A DNA stretch of 64,000 nt, from assembly GCF_901827175.1 (NCBI RefSeq), contig NZ_LR594662.1, positions 2,542,001 through 2,606,000 of the forward strand, written 5' to 3'. The translations under genes and the position numbers were made by a program. The notes below the pieces were generated by a model. It was given only the letters and a program-made list of their open reading frames with translations, was not told the origin of the DNA and did no database searches. Origin of the DNA: Variovorax sp. RA8 (lineage in GTDB: Bacteria > Pseudomonadota > Gammaproteobacteria > Burkholderiales > Burkholderiaceae_C). This document shows positions 45,596-53,367 of the stretch, one piece after another (position 1 is the stretch's first letter; the number at the start of each line of letters is the position of its first letter).

Positions 45596-46392
45596 AGAGG
45601 ACCGCCAGGTCCCTCGGCCTGCTCGCGCTTTGCGTGTACGGGCTCGGCCTCCAGCAGGCCGCTGCCGAACCGGTGCCGGCGCGTGCGCCCCTGCAGGGCG
45701 CGCCCAGTGCCGCGCCGGTGCGCTTCCTTGTCGTGGCGTCGCAGGAAAGCGTCCTCTCCGCGTCGGTCCCGGGGCGCTTCGCCAAGGTATCGGCGAACCT
45801 GGGCGACACGGTGCGCAAGGGCCAATTGCTCGCCGCCTTCGATTGCGCCGAGATCCAGGCGCGCCGTGATGCGGCACGCGCCGAAGCCGAGGCGGCGCGG
45901 GTGCAGTACGAGGCCAAGATGAAGCTGCAGGGCCTGCAGTCGGCGGCCGAGGTCGAAGTCGAGCTCGCTGCGGCCAACGTCAACAAGGCGCAGAGCCAGA
46001 TCCGCATCTTCGACGCGCAGCTGGGCCAGTGCGCCTTCGTGGCCCCGTTCGCGGGCAAGGTGGCGCGCGTCCATGTCAAGGTGGGGCAGGGCGTGAATCC
46101 CGGTGCGCCGGTGGTGGAGCTTGTCGGCAGCGGCCCGCTCAAGGCGCGGATGAACGTGCCCTCGCAATGGCTTGCCTGGCTCCAGCCGGGCGAGCGGCTG
46201 GAAGGCATGGTCGACGAGACCGGCAGCGCCTGCGCGCTCAAGGTCACGCGTGTGGCCGGCCGCGTCGATGCGGTGAGCCAGACGGTGGAGATCGAGACCG
46301 AGCTCGCCAGTGCCAGCGGCCAGGTGCTGCCCGGCATGAGCGGCCAGGTTCGCGCGCCGGTGCGGCGTCGAGCCTCGCCCGCCGCCGAATGA
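45592..46392 (+). CDS. HlyD/RND-type periplasmic adaptor protein
   Basis: 266 residues starting with GTG 45592, overlapping the previous stop (GTGA). An N-terminal signal (MKRTARSLGLLALCVYGLGL, cleaved near AAAEP) is followed by a lipoyl half-motif (VSANLGDTVRKGQLLAAFD), a short coiled-coil hairpin (RRDAARAEAEAARVQYEAKM to VNKAQSQIRIFDAQL), the second lipoyl half (FAGKVARVHVKVGQGVNPGA) and a beta-barrel. It is shorter than AcrA or HlyD. Likely bridges the inner-membrane part to the TolC-like lipoprotein. Confidence 0.88.
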   Translation: MKRTARSLGLLALCVYGLGLQQAAAEPVPARAPLQGAPSAAPVRFLVVASQESVLSASVPGRFAKVSANLGDTVRKGQLLAAFDCAEIQARRDAARAEAEAARVQYEAKMKLQGLQSAAEVEVELAAANVNKAQSQIRIFDAQLGQCAFVAPFAGKVARVHVKVGQGVNPGAPVVELVGSGPLKARMNVPSQWLAWLQPGERLEGMVDETGSACALKVTRVAGRVDAVSQTVEIETELASASGQVLPGMSGQVRAPVRRRASPAAE

Positions 46393-46396
46393 ATCC

Positions 46397-47749
46397 ATGA
46401 CGGACCTGGCCTTCCATGCGCTGGCTGCGAAGGTGCGCGCGGCCGGCCGCGCGGCCGATCTCGCCTTCGTGATCTGCAACGAGACCCACGCGCTCGCCCG
46501 CTACCGGCAGGCGGCGCTGGTCGGCTACTTCGGCGCGCGGCGCACGCGGCTCGTGGGCCACTCGGGGCTGGCCGACGTCGAAGCGGATTCCCCCTATGCG
46601 CTGTGGCTGGCGGAGGTGGCCGACCACCTGCGGCCGCAGCTCGATGCATTGCCCGCCGCGGCGCCCGTGCTGGCGCTGGCGCCGTCGATGCTCCCGCCCG
46701 CGCTCGCCGCCTCCTGGGCCGACTGGCTGCCCGACCATGTGTGGGCGCTGCCGCTCGCGGGGCCCGACGGCCGCGTGCGAGCGGTCTTGTTCCTGGCGCG
46801 CGAGACCTCGTGGCCTGCCGAGTTCGACGCCGAGGCGCCCGAGTACCTGCTGCTGCAGGCGGCCGCGGTCTATGGCCATGCCTGGTGGGCGCTGACGGGC
46901 CGGCGCCGCTCCATCGGCACGCTGTGGCACGGGCTCTGGGCGCGCAAGGCGCTGCGCTGGTCGCTCCTGCTGATTCCGCTGCTGCTGCTCGTGCCGGTGC
47001 GCGAGTACGCGCTGGTGCAGGCCGAGGTGGTCTCCCTGCGCAGCCAGGTGATCGCCGCGCCGCGCGACGGTGTCATCAAGCGCATGGCGGTGCCGCCCAA
47101 CACGCCGGTCGAGGCCGGGCAGACCCTCGCCGAGCTCGACGACACCACGCTCTTGAACCGCCTGGCCGTGGCGCAGGCCGCGCTGGCCAGCGCGCGTCTC
47201 GAACTGCACCAGGCCTCGCAGCGCGCCATCGAATCGCAAGGCGCCAAGGCCGAGCTCAACCTGGCGCAGGGCAAGCTGCGCGAGCGCGAGGTCGAGGTGG
47301 CCGGCTTGCAGCGCGAAGTGGCGCAGTTGTCGATCAAGGCGCCGGCGCAGGGCGTGTTCGTCTATTCCGATCCCGACGACTGGGCCGGGCGGCCGGTGCA
47401 GACGGGGGAGCGCGTCGGGCTGCTGGCCGACCCGGCCACTCTGGGCGTGCAGGCGTGGGCGCCGGTCAGCGAGGCGGTCAACCTCGCGCCGGGCGCGCCG
47501 ATGACGCTGTTCCTGCGCGTCGCGCCGCTCGATCCTGTCTCCGCGCGTCTCGACTATGCCGGCTACCAGGCCGTCGAGGCGCCGAACGGGGTTGCGAGCT
47601 ACCCGCTGCGCGGACATCTCGAGGAGACGGCGCCCGTCACCCGGATCGGGTTGCGCGGCACGGCGCGCGTGTCGGGCGACTGGATCGTGCTGGGCTACCT
47701 GATGTTCCGGCGCCCCTTCGCGGCGGTGCGGGAGTGGTGCGGATGCTGA
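46397..47749 (+). CDS. GAF-like domain fused to membrane-anchored HlyD adaptor
   Basis: 450 residues. The first ~165 residues look like a cytoplasmic GAF-type domain (AADLAFVICNETHALARYRQ, VWALPLAGPDGRVRAVLFLA). One membrane span follows (about 182-202, WSLLLIPLLLLVPVREYALV). The rest is a HlyD-type periplasmic part: lipoyl halves around VIAAPRDGVIKRMAVPPNTP and SIKAPAQGVFVY with a coiled coil between, then a beta-barrel. The fusion suggests that a cytoplasmic signal could gate the adaptor. It starts four bases after the previous gene and overlaps the next by seven bases. Confidence 0.8.
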   Translation: MTDLAFHALAAKVRAAGRAADLAFVICNETHALARYRQAALVGYFGARRTRLVGHSGLADVEADSPYALWLAEVADHLRPQLDALPAAAPVLALAPSMLPPALAASWADWLPDHVWALPLAGPDGRVRAVLFLARETSWPAEFDAEAPEYLLLQAAAVYGHAWWALTGRRRSIGTLWHGLWARKALRWSLLLIPLLLLVPVREYALVQAEVVSLRSQVIAAPRDGVIKRMAVPPNTPVEAGQTLAELDDTTLLNRLAVAQAALASARLELHQASQRAIESQGAKAELNLAQGKLREREVEVAGLQREVAQLSIKAPAQGVFVYSDPDDWAGRPVQTGERVGLLADPATLGVQAWAPVSEAVNLAPGAPMTLFLRVAPLDPVSARLDYAGYQAVEAPNGVASYPLRGHLEETAPVTRIGLRGTARVSGDWIVLGYLMFRRPFAAVREWCGC

Positions 47750-49836
47750 GCCATGCCACCGCCGCGCCTGCGCCCTGGCCCTCGCTGCGCGAGGAGCTGC
47801 AGATCCATGCGGCGGGCGCGAACCGCGACGGTTCGCCCGCGTGGCACATCTGCGACCCGGTGCGCAATCTCTTCTTCCGCATCGGCTGGCTCGAGTTCGA
47901 GATGCTGCAGCGCTGGCGCCTGGCCGATTCGCAACGCATCGCCCGCGAGGTCGCGGATGCCACCACGCTGGCGCCCGCGCCCGATGACGTGGACGGGTTC
48001 CGAAGCTTCCTCGAGCGCCACCAACTGCTGCGCGCAGCGCGGCAGAAGGCGCCGATGCCGCTCTGGCGATGGCTGCTCGACAACTACCTGTTCATCCGCA
48101 TCCCGCTGGTGCGCCCGGCGATGTCGCTGGAGCGGCTCCTGCCCTGGGTCGGGTGGCTGTTCACGCGCTGGTTCGCGGGCCTGAGTGCACTCGCCGCAGT
48201 TGGCGGCCTGGTGCTCGCGGCGCGGCAATGGGACACGGTGGAAGCCAACCTCCGCGGCGCGCTGAGCTGGGACGGCGTGGTGGGCTTCGCCGGCGCGCTG
48301 ATCGTCTCCAAGCTGCTGCACGAGCTGGGCCATGCGCTGGTCTCCACCAAGCTGGGCCTGCGCGTGGGCCACATGGGCGTGGCGCTGCTCGTGATGTGGC
48401 CCATGGCCTACACCGACACCGGCGAGAGCTGGAAGCTGGAGCGTTCGCGCCATCGCTTTGCCATCGCCTCGGCGGGCATCGCCTCCGAACTCGTGCTGGC
48501 GACGTGGTCGACCCTGCTCTGGGCCTTCCTGCCCGATGGCGACCTGCGCAGCGCGCTGTTCTTCCTGGCGACCACCGCCTGGGTGATGACCTTGCTCATC
48601 AACGCCAGCCCCTTCATGCGCTTCGACGGCTACTACATGCTCGCCGACGCGATCGACTTCCCGGGCCTGCATGAGCGCGCGGGGCAGCAGGCGAGGCATT
48701 TCCTGCGGCGCTGGCTGCTCGGCCTGGACGACCCCCTGCCGGAGGCGCTGTCGACGGGCTTGCGTCGGCTGCTGATCGCCTTCGCCTTCGCGACCTGGCT
48801 CTACCGGCTGGTGCTGTTCGTCGGCATCGCGGTGGTGGTCTATCACGCCTTCTTCAAGGCGCTCGGCGTGTTCCTTTTCTTCGTCGAGATCGGCGTCTTC
48901 GTCGGCCGCCCGGTGATGGCGGAACTGCGCGTGTGGCGCGAGCGCCGCGCCGAGATCCCGCGCCGGCGCAAGCTAGGATGGCTGCTCGCTGTCGTGGCGG
49001 CGGGGCTGGTGCTGTGGATGCCGTGGCATGCCGGCATCCGCGCGCCGGGCGTGATCAAGGCCGGCTCGGAGCAGCCCGTGTATTCGCCCTTCGCGGCACG
49101 CGTGACGGCACTGGACATCGCGGATGGCGCCGACGTCCAGCCCGGTCGCGAACTGCTGATGCTCGATGCCCCGACCCAGGCCGAGGAACGCGACAAGGCG
49201 CGCGCCCTGGCCCTGGCCTATACGCGCGCCGCGCGCGGTGCGCTGGGCCTGGACGAAGGCCCGGCAGCGCAACTGGCCGTGGCCGAGCAGCAGGCGAGCC
49301 GCTGGGAGGCCGAGGGCCGCGCGCGCGAGGCCGAACTGCTCCGGCTGCGGCTGGTGGCCTCGCAGGCCGGCGAGGTGCGCGACGTCGATCCGCTGGTGGG
49401 CCCGGGCACCTGGGTTGCGCCGTCGCAGCTCATCGCGATGGTGGTCGACGGGCAGCGCTGGCGCGTCGAGGCGCTGGTGCCCGAGCATGACCGGCAGCGC
49501 CTGTCGCAGGGCAGCACGGCGACGGTCATCGTCAAGGGGCGCACGCGCAAGCTGCAAGGGCAGGTGCGCGCCATCGACGGCAGCCCGGTCAAGCGCCTGC
49601 CGCACATGCTGCTGGCGCAGGATCACGGCGGCCCGATCGCACTCAACCCGACGCGGCCGAAGACCGAGCTGAGGCCGGCGCAGGCGTGGTTCCGCGTGCT
49701 GGTGGAGGGCGAATCGGAGACCCCGCTTGCCGCGGTGCGCGAGGTGGCAGTGCACTTCGAAGGCACGCGCGAGAGCATCGCGCGCAACTGGATCGACAAC
49801 GCCCTGTCGGTCGTGATTCAGCAGTCGGGATTCTGA
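47743..49836 (+). CDS. M50 (site-2-type) membrane metalloprotease fused to HlyD-like domain
   Basis: 697 residues. Residues ~30-110 (AWHICDPVRNLFFRIGWLEF onward) resemble a PqqD-like winged helix. Several membrane spans follow; the zinc site is HELGH (193-197) within LLHELGHALVSTKLGLRVGH, and the third ligand region is NASPFMRFDGYYML (Asp295), as in site-2 proteases. From about residue 430 there is a further span (LGWLLAVVAAGLVLWMPWHA), then lipoyl halves, a coiled-coil stretch and a HlyD-like beta-barrel in the periplasm. Last gene of the export operon. It occupies the place where an ABC ATPase would normally be encoded. Confidence 0.85.
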   Translation: MLSHATAAPAPWPSLREELQIHAAGANRDGSPAWHICDPVRNLFFRIGWLEFEMLQRWRLADSQRIAREVADATTLAPAPDDVDGFRSFLERHQLLRAARQKAPMPLWRWLLDNYLFIRIPLVRPAMSLERLLPWVGWLFTRWFAGLSALAAVGGLVLAARQWDTVEANLRGALSWDGVVGFAGALIVSKLLHELGHALVSTKLGLRVGHMGVALLVMWPMAYTDTGESWKLERSRHRFAIASAGIASELVLATWSTLLWAFLPDGDLRSALFFLATTAWVMTLLINASPFMRFDGYYMLADAIDFPGLHERAGQQARHFLRRWLLGLDDPLPEALSTGLRRLLIAFAFATWLYRLVLFVGIAVVVYHAFFKALGVFLFFVEIGVFVGRPVMAELRVWRERRAEIPRRRKLGWLLAVVAAGLVLWMPWHAGIRAPGVIKAGSEQPVYSPFAARVTALDIADGADVQPGRELLMLDAPTQAEERDKARALALAYTRAARGALGLDEGPAAQLAVAEQQASRWEAEGRAREAELLRLRLVASQAGEVRDVDPLVGPGTWVAPSQLIAMVVDGQRWRVEALVPEHDRQRLSQGSTATVIVKGRTRKLQGQVRAIDGSPVKRLPHMLLAQDHGGPIALNPTRPKTELRPAQAWFRVLVEGESETPLAAVREVAVHFEGTRESIARNWIDNALSVVIQQSGF

Positions 49837-49884
49837 ATCATGTGCAGAGGCAAAGAGGCGCAGACGCGCGACCCCGGCCGGCAG

Positions 49885-50214
49885 TCACGACTTGCTCGCG
49901 CGCGGGTCGCGCAGGCACGGCCACGACTTCCTGAAGCGTTGGACCATCCGGGTCTTGCAGGCGCTGTCGCGCTCGGTCTCGAGCGCGGCGATGACGATCC
50001 ACTGGGCCGGATCGAGGTGAAGGTCTTCGGCCAGCGCACCCGCGATCACGGGCGAGAGCCGGCCCCGGCTTCGCGCGGTGCGCAACGCTTCTTCCGAGAG
50101 GCCCAGGCGAAGCGCCCAGGCACGCAGGTTGTCTTGCTCGAGCGCCTTGTCCAGGAGATCCATCGTCGTGGGCGCCGGGCAGGCGGAAGGTGGCTGGTTG
50201 AAGATGCTGGTCAT
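49885..50214 (-). CDS. Small helical protein, possibly DNA-binding
   Basis: 109 residues from ATG 50214, or 92 from ATG 50163. Helical text DLLDKALEQDNLRAWALRLG, then LSEEALRTARSRGRLSPVIA, then AGALAEDLHLDPAQWIVIAA reads like a helix-turn-helix with Cro-type spacing; similar small proteins in Burkholderiales carry phage-regulator-like annotations (from memory, DUF3693-like). The C-terminus is basic (CKTRMVQRFRKSW). It converges with the M50 gene (48-bp gap). No clear ribosome site, so the start is uncertain. Confidence 0.55.
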   Translation of the reverse strand: MTSIFNQPPSACPAPTTMDLLDKALEQDNLRAWALRLGLSEEALRTARSRGRLSPVIAGALAEDLHLDPAQWIVIAALETERDSACKTRMVQRFRKSWPCLRDPRASKS

Positions 50215-50234
50215 GATCGAAGGGCGTGCGGTGC

Positions 50235-50570
50235 CTACAGGCACTGGCCCGCCGAGCAGGCGGCCAGTTTTCTTCCAGGACAAGGGCGGGCGAAGCGCTC
50301 GAGCATGGCCCGGCCCAGCCGGGTGATCTCGTCGACCGTCGCCGGCAACTGCCGCTGGCCGCGATGCAGGTCGCCGGGCGAATGCGCGGCTTCCGGGATG
50401 GCGGCCTTGATGGAGCCCGCCAGTTTCAGGATCCTCAAGGTCTCGATGTCGCCATCGTCGACGACACGGATGGGCAGCTTCGTGTTCGCGAGGCGCTGCA
50501 GCAATTCGAGAGGTTGGGGGAAAGAGCCGTGGGACGCTTCGTTCCTTGGTGCGCTGTGGGACGTGTGCAT
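50235..50570 (-). CDS. Conserved hypothetical protein
   Basis: 111 residues from ATG 50570. The middle (LELLQRLANTKLPIRVVDDG, DIETLRILKLAGSIKAAIPE) and VDEITRLGRAMLERF look like a real folded domain with an N-terminal helix-turn-helix flavour. I recognise no named family. It lies 20 bases upstream of the small helical protein gene on the same strand, so the two probably form a unit. The first ~15 residues are low-complexity, and a later start is possible. Confidence 0.55.
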   Translation of the reverse strand: MHTSHSAPRNEASHGSFPQPLELLQRLANTKLPIRVVDDGDIETLRILKLAGSIKAAIPEAAHSPGDLHRGQRQLPATVDEITRLGRAMLERFARPCPGRKLAACSAGQCL

Positions 50571-50894
50571 GCGTTCGGAAAAGTTGGAAGTTCAAGAGGG
50601 CAGGCGTCTGACCTTGCCCGCACGCACCCGGGCCGGGTGTGTCTGGAGCGTGAATGTAGGCAAGCCGTGCACGCCAGACAATCGAATTGACAATGCCTAA
50701 GAATTGGTTGGGAAGAGCGAGGGCGGCGTCATCCGGGATGGGCGACGGGCAGGTGTGCAGTCCTGCACGAGCGGGCCGGAATTGACATTCCTTGACAATC
50801 CGCCGCCGCTTCCGCGTCACTGTGACCGGTACACTTTCTTGCTAATCGAAGCCCCAATGCGTTGCGGGCGCTCAACAAAAAGGTAGTACAAGAA
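50571..50894. other. Intergenic region between divergent genes, upstream of two-component locus
   Basis: 324 bp without convincing coding sequence. It contains a bulged hairpin with arms at 50641-50652 and 50670-50679, two TTGACA hexamers (50782-50787 and 50792-50797) and the palindrome GTCAC-T-GTGAC (50816-50826). No TATAAT-like -10 lies 16-18 bases after either TTGACA. It presumably holds the promoter of the response regulator operon. Confidence 0.45.
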
Positions 50895-51611
50895 ATGCGA
50901 GTTGCCGCACTGGACGACGACGTCGATCAGCTCGACCTCGTCAGGTGCACTTTGCAAGCGATCGGGCACGACTGCCACGTCTTCTCTGAAGGTACCGCCC
51001 TGCGGCGCGAGCTGCAGCGCGAGACCTTCGATCTCCTGGTCCTGGACTGGCACCTGCCCGACATCACCGGCCCGGAGATCGTGCGATGGGTCCGGGCCAA
51101 CGTGCAGGCGCGCATTCCGATCCTCTTCGTCACCAATCGCCATGAAGAGCGCGACGTGGTGGAGGGCCTGACCGCGGGAGCGGACGATTTCATGGTCAAG
51201 CCGGTGCGCGTCGGCGAACTGGCAGCGCGCGTGCGGGCGCTGCTGCGGCGGGCCTACATGGACCCGCCGCCCGAAGAGCAGGTATGGGGACGCTATCGCT
51301 TCGTGCTGGCGAGCCGGCAGCTGGAGATCGACGGCAAGCCGGTGGCGCTGACGCAGAAGGAGTTCGACCTGGCCTTGTTCCTGTTCAGGAACGCGGGGCG
51401 GCTGATCTCGCGCAAGCATTTGCTGGAAACGATCTGGGGCGTCGCCAATCCACCCGGGACCGAGCTGATGTCGCGCTCGCTCGACACGCACATCTCCCGC
51501 GTGCGAACCGTGCTCGGCCTGCGTCCCGAGAGCGGCTATCGCCTGGCTTCCATCTACGGGCAGGGCTACCGCTTCGAAGTGCTCGGCAACGATGAGAACC
51601 ATGTCGCGTGA
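50895..51611 (+). CDS. OmpR-family response regulator
   Basis: 238 residues. Receiver domain: acidic triad ALDDDVDQLD at the start, phospho-acceptor Asp51 in LLVLDWHLPD, Thr in LFVTNRHEE, Lys in FMVKPVRVGE. The winged-helix effector domain is at about residues 130-235 (LTQKEFDLALFLFRNAGRLI, SRSLDTHISRVRTVLGL, YGQGYRFEVL). The ATG at 50895 begins the conserved text. It overlaps the next gene by 20 bases and is probably paired with the CHASE2 kinase two genes downstream. Confidence 0.9.
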   Translation: MRVAALDDDVDQLDLVRCTLQAIGHDCHVFSEGTALRRELQRETFDLLVLDWHLPDITGPEIVRWVRANVQARIPILFVTNRHEERDVVEGLTAGADDFMVKPVRVGELAARVRALLRRAYMDPPPEEQVWGRYRFVLASRQLEIDGKPVALTQKEFDLALFLFRNAGRLISRKHLLETIWGVANPPGTELMSRSLDTHISRVRTVLGLRPESGYRLASIYGQGYRFEVLGNDENHVA

Positions 51612-53328
51612 GGGGGCGGCGCGAGCCGCACGCCGCCACGCGAGCCGCATCGGGCAGTGCCTCGCCGCCTTGCAGCTGGCGCTGCACGCGCTGGCCTTCT
51701 CGCCGCCGGCCGCCGCCGCCGAGCCGGACCTCGTGCATGCCGTGCAGGCCGGCGAGACGCTCTATGGACTGGCCGAGCAATACACGGGCCGGTCCGATCG
51801 CTGGCAACTGCTGCAGCAGCACAACGGGATCGCCGATCCGCATCGCATCGAGCCGGGTACGCGCGTGCGCATCCCGGCTGCGCTGCTGGCCTTTGCGCCG
51901 AGCTTCGCGACGGTGGAGTACGTCACGGGCGAGGTCCGCCAGTTCGCCGTCCCGGAGGCGCAGGCCCAGCCCGTGCAGGCGGGCGCGCGCCTGCCGGAGG
52001 GCACCCGCATCGAAGTCGGATCCGATGGCTACATGCGCCTCGCGCTGAGCGATGGCTCGGTGGTGCGCGTACCGGCGAACTCGACGGTGCGGCTCGCCGG
52101 CGTCCGCCGTCAGGAGGCGCTGCAGGCCAACGAAACCCTGATCCAGCTCGATGCCGGCCGTGTGGATGTCTCGGCGCAGCCGCTGCGCGGCGGATCGGGC
52201 CGCTTCGAGATCCGCACGCCGCTGGCCGTGGCGAGCGTGCGCGGTACGGAGTTCGGCGTAGCCATCCAGCCCGATGCCGGCGTCACCGGCGAGGTCATGC
52301 ACGGCGCTGTCGATCTGAAGGGTCGCGCGCGCAGCCCGGGCCCGCGCGGCCTGCGCGAGCAGCGCCTGCAGGCAGGCGAGGGCGCACGCGTGAGCCAGGC
52401 CGGCACGGTGGGGCCCGTGCGCCAGCTGCCCGCGGCACCCGATCTTGCAACGTTGCCGGCCACCATCACCGATGCCGACTTCGTTCGCCTGCCGCTGCCT
52501 GTGCGGCCGGGCGTGGCGGCCTACCGGGTCCGCATCGCCAGGGACCCGGCGATGGAGCAGGTCGTGCGCAACGGCGTGTTCGATGCCGGCGAGCTGCGCT
52601 TCGCCGGCCTCGACGATGGCGACTACACCGTGGGTGCGCGCGGCGTGGACGCGGAAGGCCTCTCCGGCCTCGAGAGCACGCGCGCGATCCGCGTCAAGGC
52701 GCGGCCGGTCGCGCCGCTCTCGCAAGGGCCTGCGCCGGGCGAGAGAATCGTCGGCAGCAGGGTCGAGTTCAACTGCGCGCAGCCGGCCGGCATCCGGCGC
52801 TTCAGGCTGCAGGTCGCGAGCGACGAGTCCTTCCAGGACTTGCGCGTCGACGATCCGGAGCTCCAGGAGTGCCGGCGCACCGCCCAGTTGCCTGCGGGCC
52901 GCTACTTCTGGCGCGTGGCTTCCGTCGCCCTGACGCCGGATGGAAAGACCGACCAGGGGCCGTTCAGCGCAGGCCGGCGCTTCGATGTGGTGGAGCCGCC
53001 GCCGGTGCCGCCGCCGCCCAGGTTCGGCGACGCCGACGGGGCGCTGCAGCTCTACTGGTCCGCGCTGCCCGGCTACGGCTACCGCGTGGAGGTGGCGCGC
53101 GACAGCGCCTTCGCGGACGTCGTCCATGCAGAGACGCACTCCGAGGCCTTCCTGCACCTGAAGGCGCTGCCGCCCGGCACCTATTACGTGCGGATGCAGG
53201 CCATCACGCCGCAGGGCGATGCGGGCGTCTTCTCGGTGTCGCAGGCGGTGCGGATCGGTCCGGTGGTGCGCGATGCGAGCGGCAGTGCCGTTCATGACGG
53301 CGACGGCCGCCCCATCGGCCGGCAGTAG
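51592..53328 (+). CDS. LysM-FecR domain envelope protein with fibronectin-like repeats
   Basis: 578 residues (ATG 51592; ATG 51601 is equally possible). A signal peptide is likely (ALQLALHALAFSPPAAAAEP). A LysM domain follows (VHAVQAGETLYGLAEQYTGR ... IEPGTRVRIP). Then a FecR-type domain at about residues 105-260 (VRVPANSTVRL, FEIRTPLAVASVRGTEFGVA). Then two fibronectin-type-III-like modules (about 300-470 and 480-570). LysM suggests peptidoglycan binding in the periplasm. FecR-type domains in such loci sit beside CHASE2 kinases, so it may be the envelope partner of the kinase encoded 39 bases downstream. Confidence 0.85.
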   Translation: MRTMSREGAARAARRHASRIGQCLAALQLALHALAFSPPAAAAEPDLVHAVQAGETLYGLAEQYTGRSDRWQLLQQHNGIADPHRIEPGTRVRIPAALLAFAPSFATVEYVTGEVRQFAVPEAQAQPVQAGARLPEGTRIEVGSDGYMRLALSDGSVVRVPANSTVRLAGVRRQEALQANETLIQLDAGRVDVSAQPLRGGSGRFEIRTPLAVASVRGTEFGVAIQPDAGVTGEVMHGAVDLKGRARSPGPRGLREQRLQAGEGARVSQAGTVGPVRQLPAAPDLATLPATITDADFVRLPLPVRPGVAAYRVRIARDPAMEQVVRNGVFDAGELRFAGLDDGDYTVGARGVDAEGLSGLESTRAIRVKARPVAPLSQGPAPGERIVGSRVEFNCAQPAGIRRFRLQVASDESFQDLRVDDPELQECRRTAQLPAGRYFWRVASVALTPDGKTDQGPFSAGRRFDVVEPPPVPPPPRFGDADGALQLYWSALPGYGYRVEVARDSAFADVVHAETHSEAFLHLKALPPGTYYVRMQAITPQGDAGVFSVSQAVRIGPVVRDASGSAVHDGDGRPIGRQ

Positions 53329-53367
53329 CGCCGCGCCGCACTTTCTGCGAAGACGCATCCGCCGCGC

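Noticed and set aside
50782..50835. Sigma-70 promoter from TTGACA (50792) to TACACT (50830)
   Set aside because: The spacer would be 32 bases, far from the 16-18 expected.
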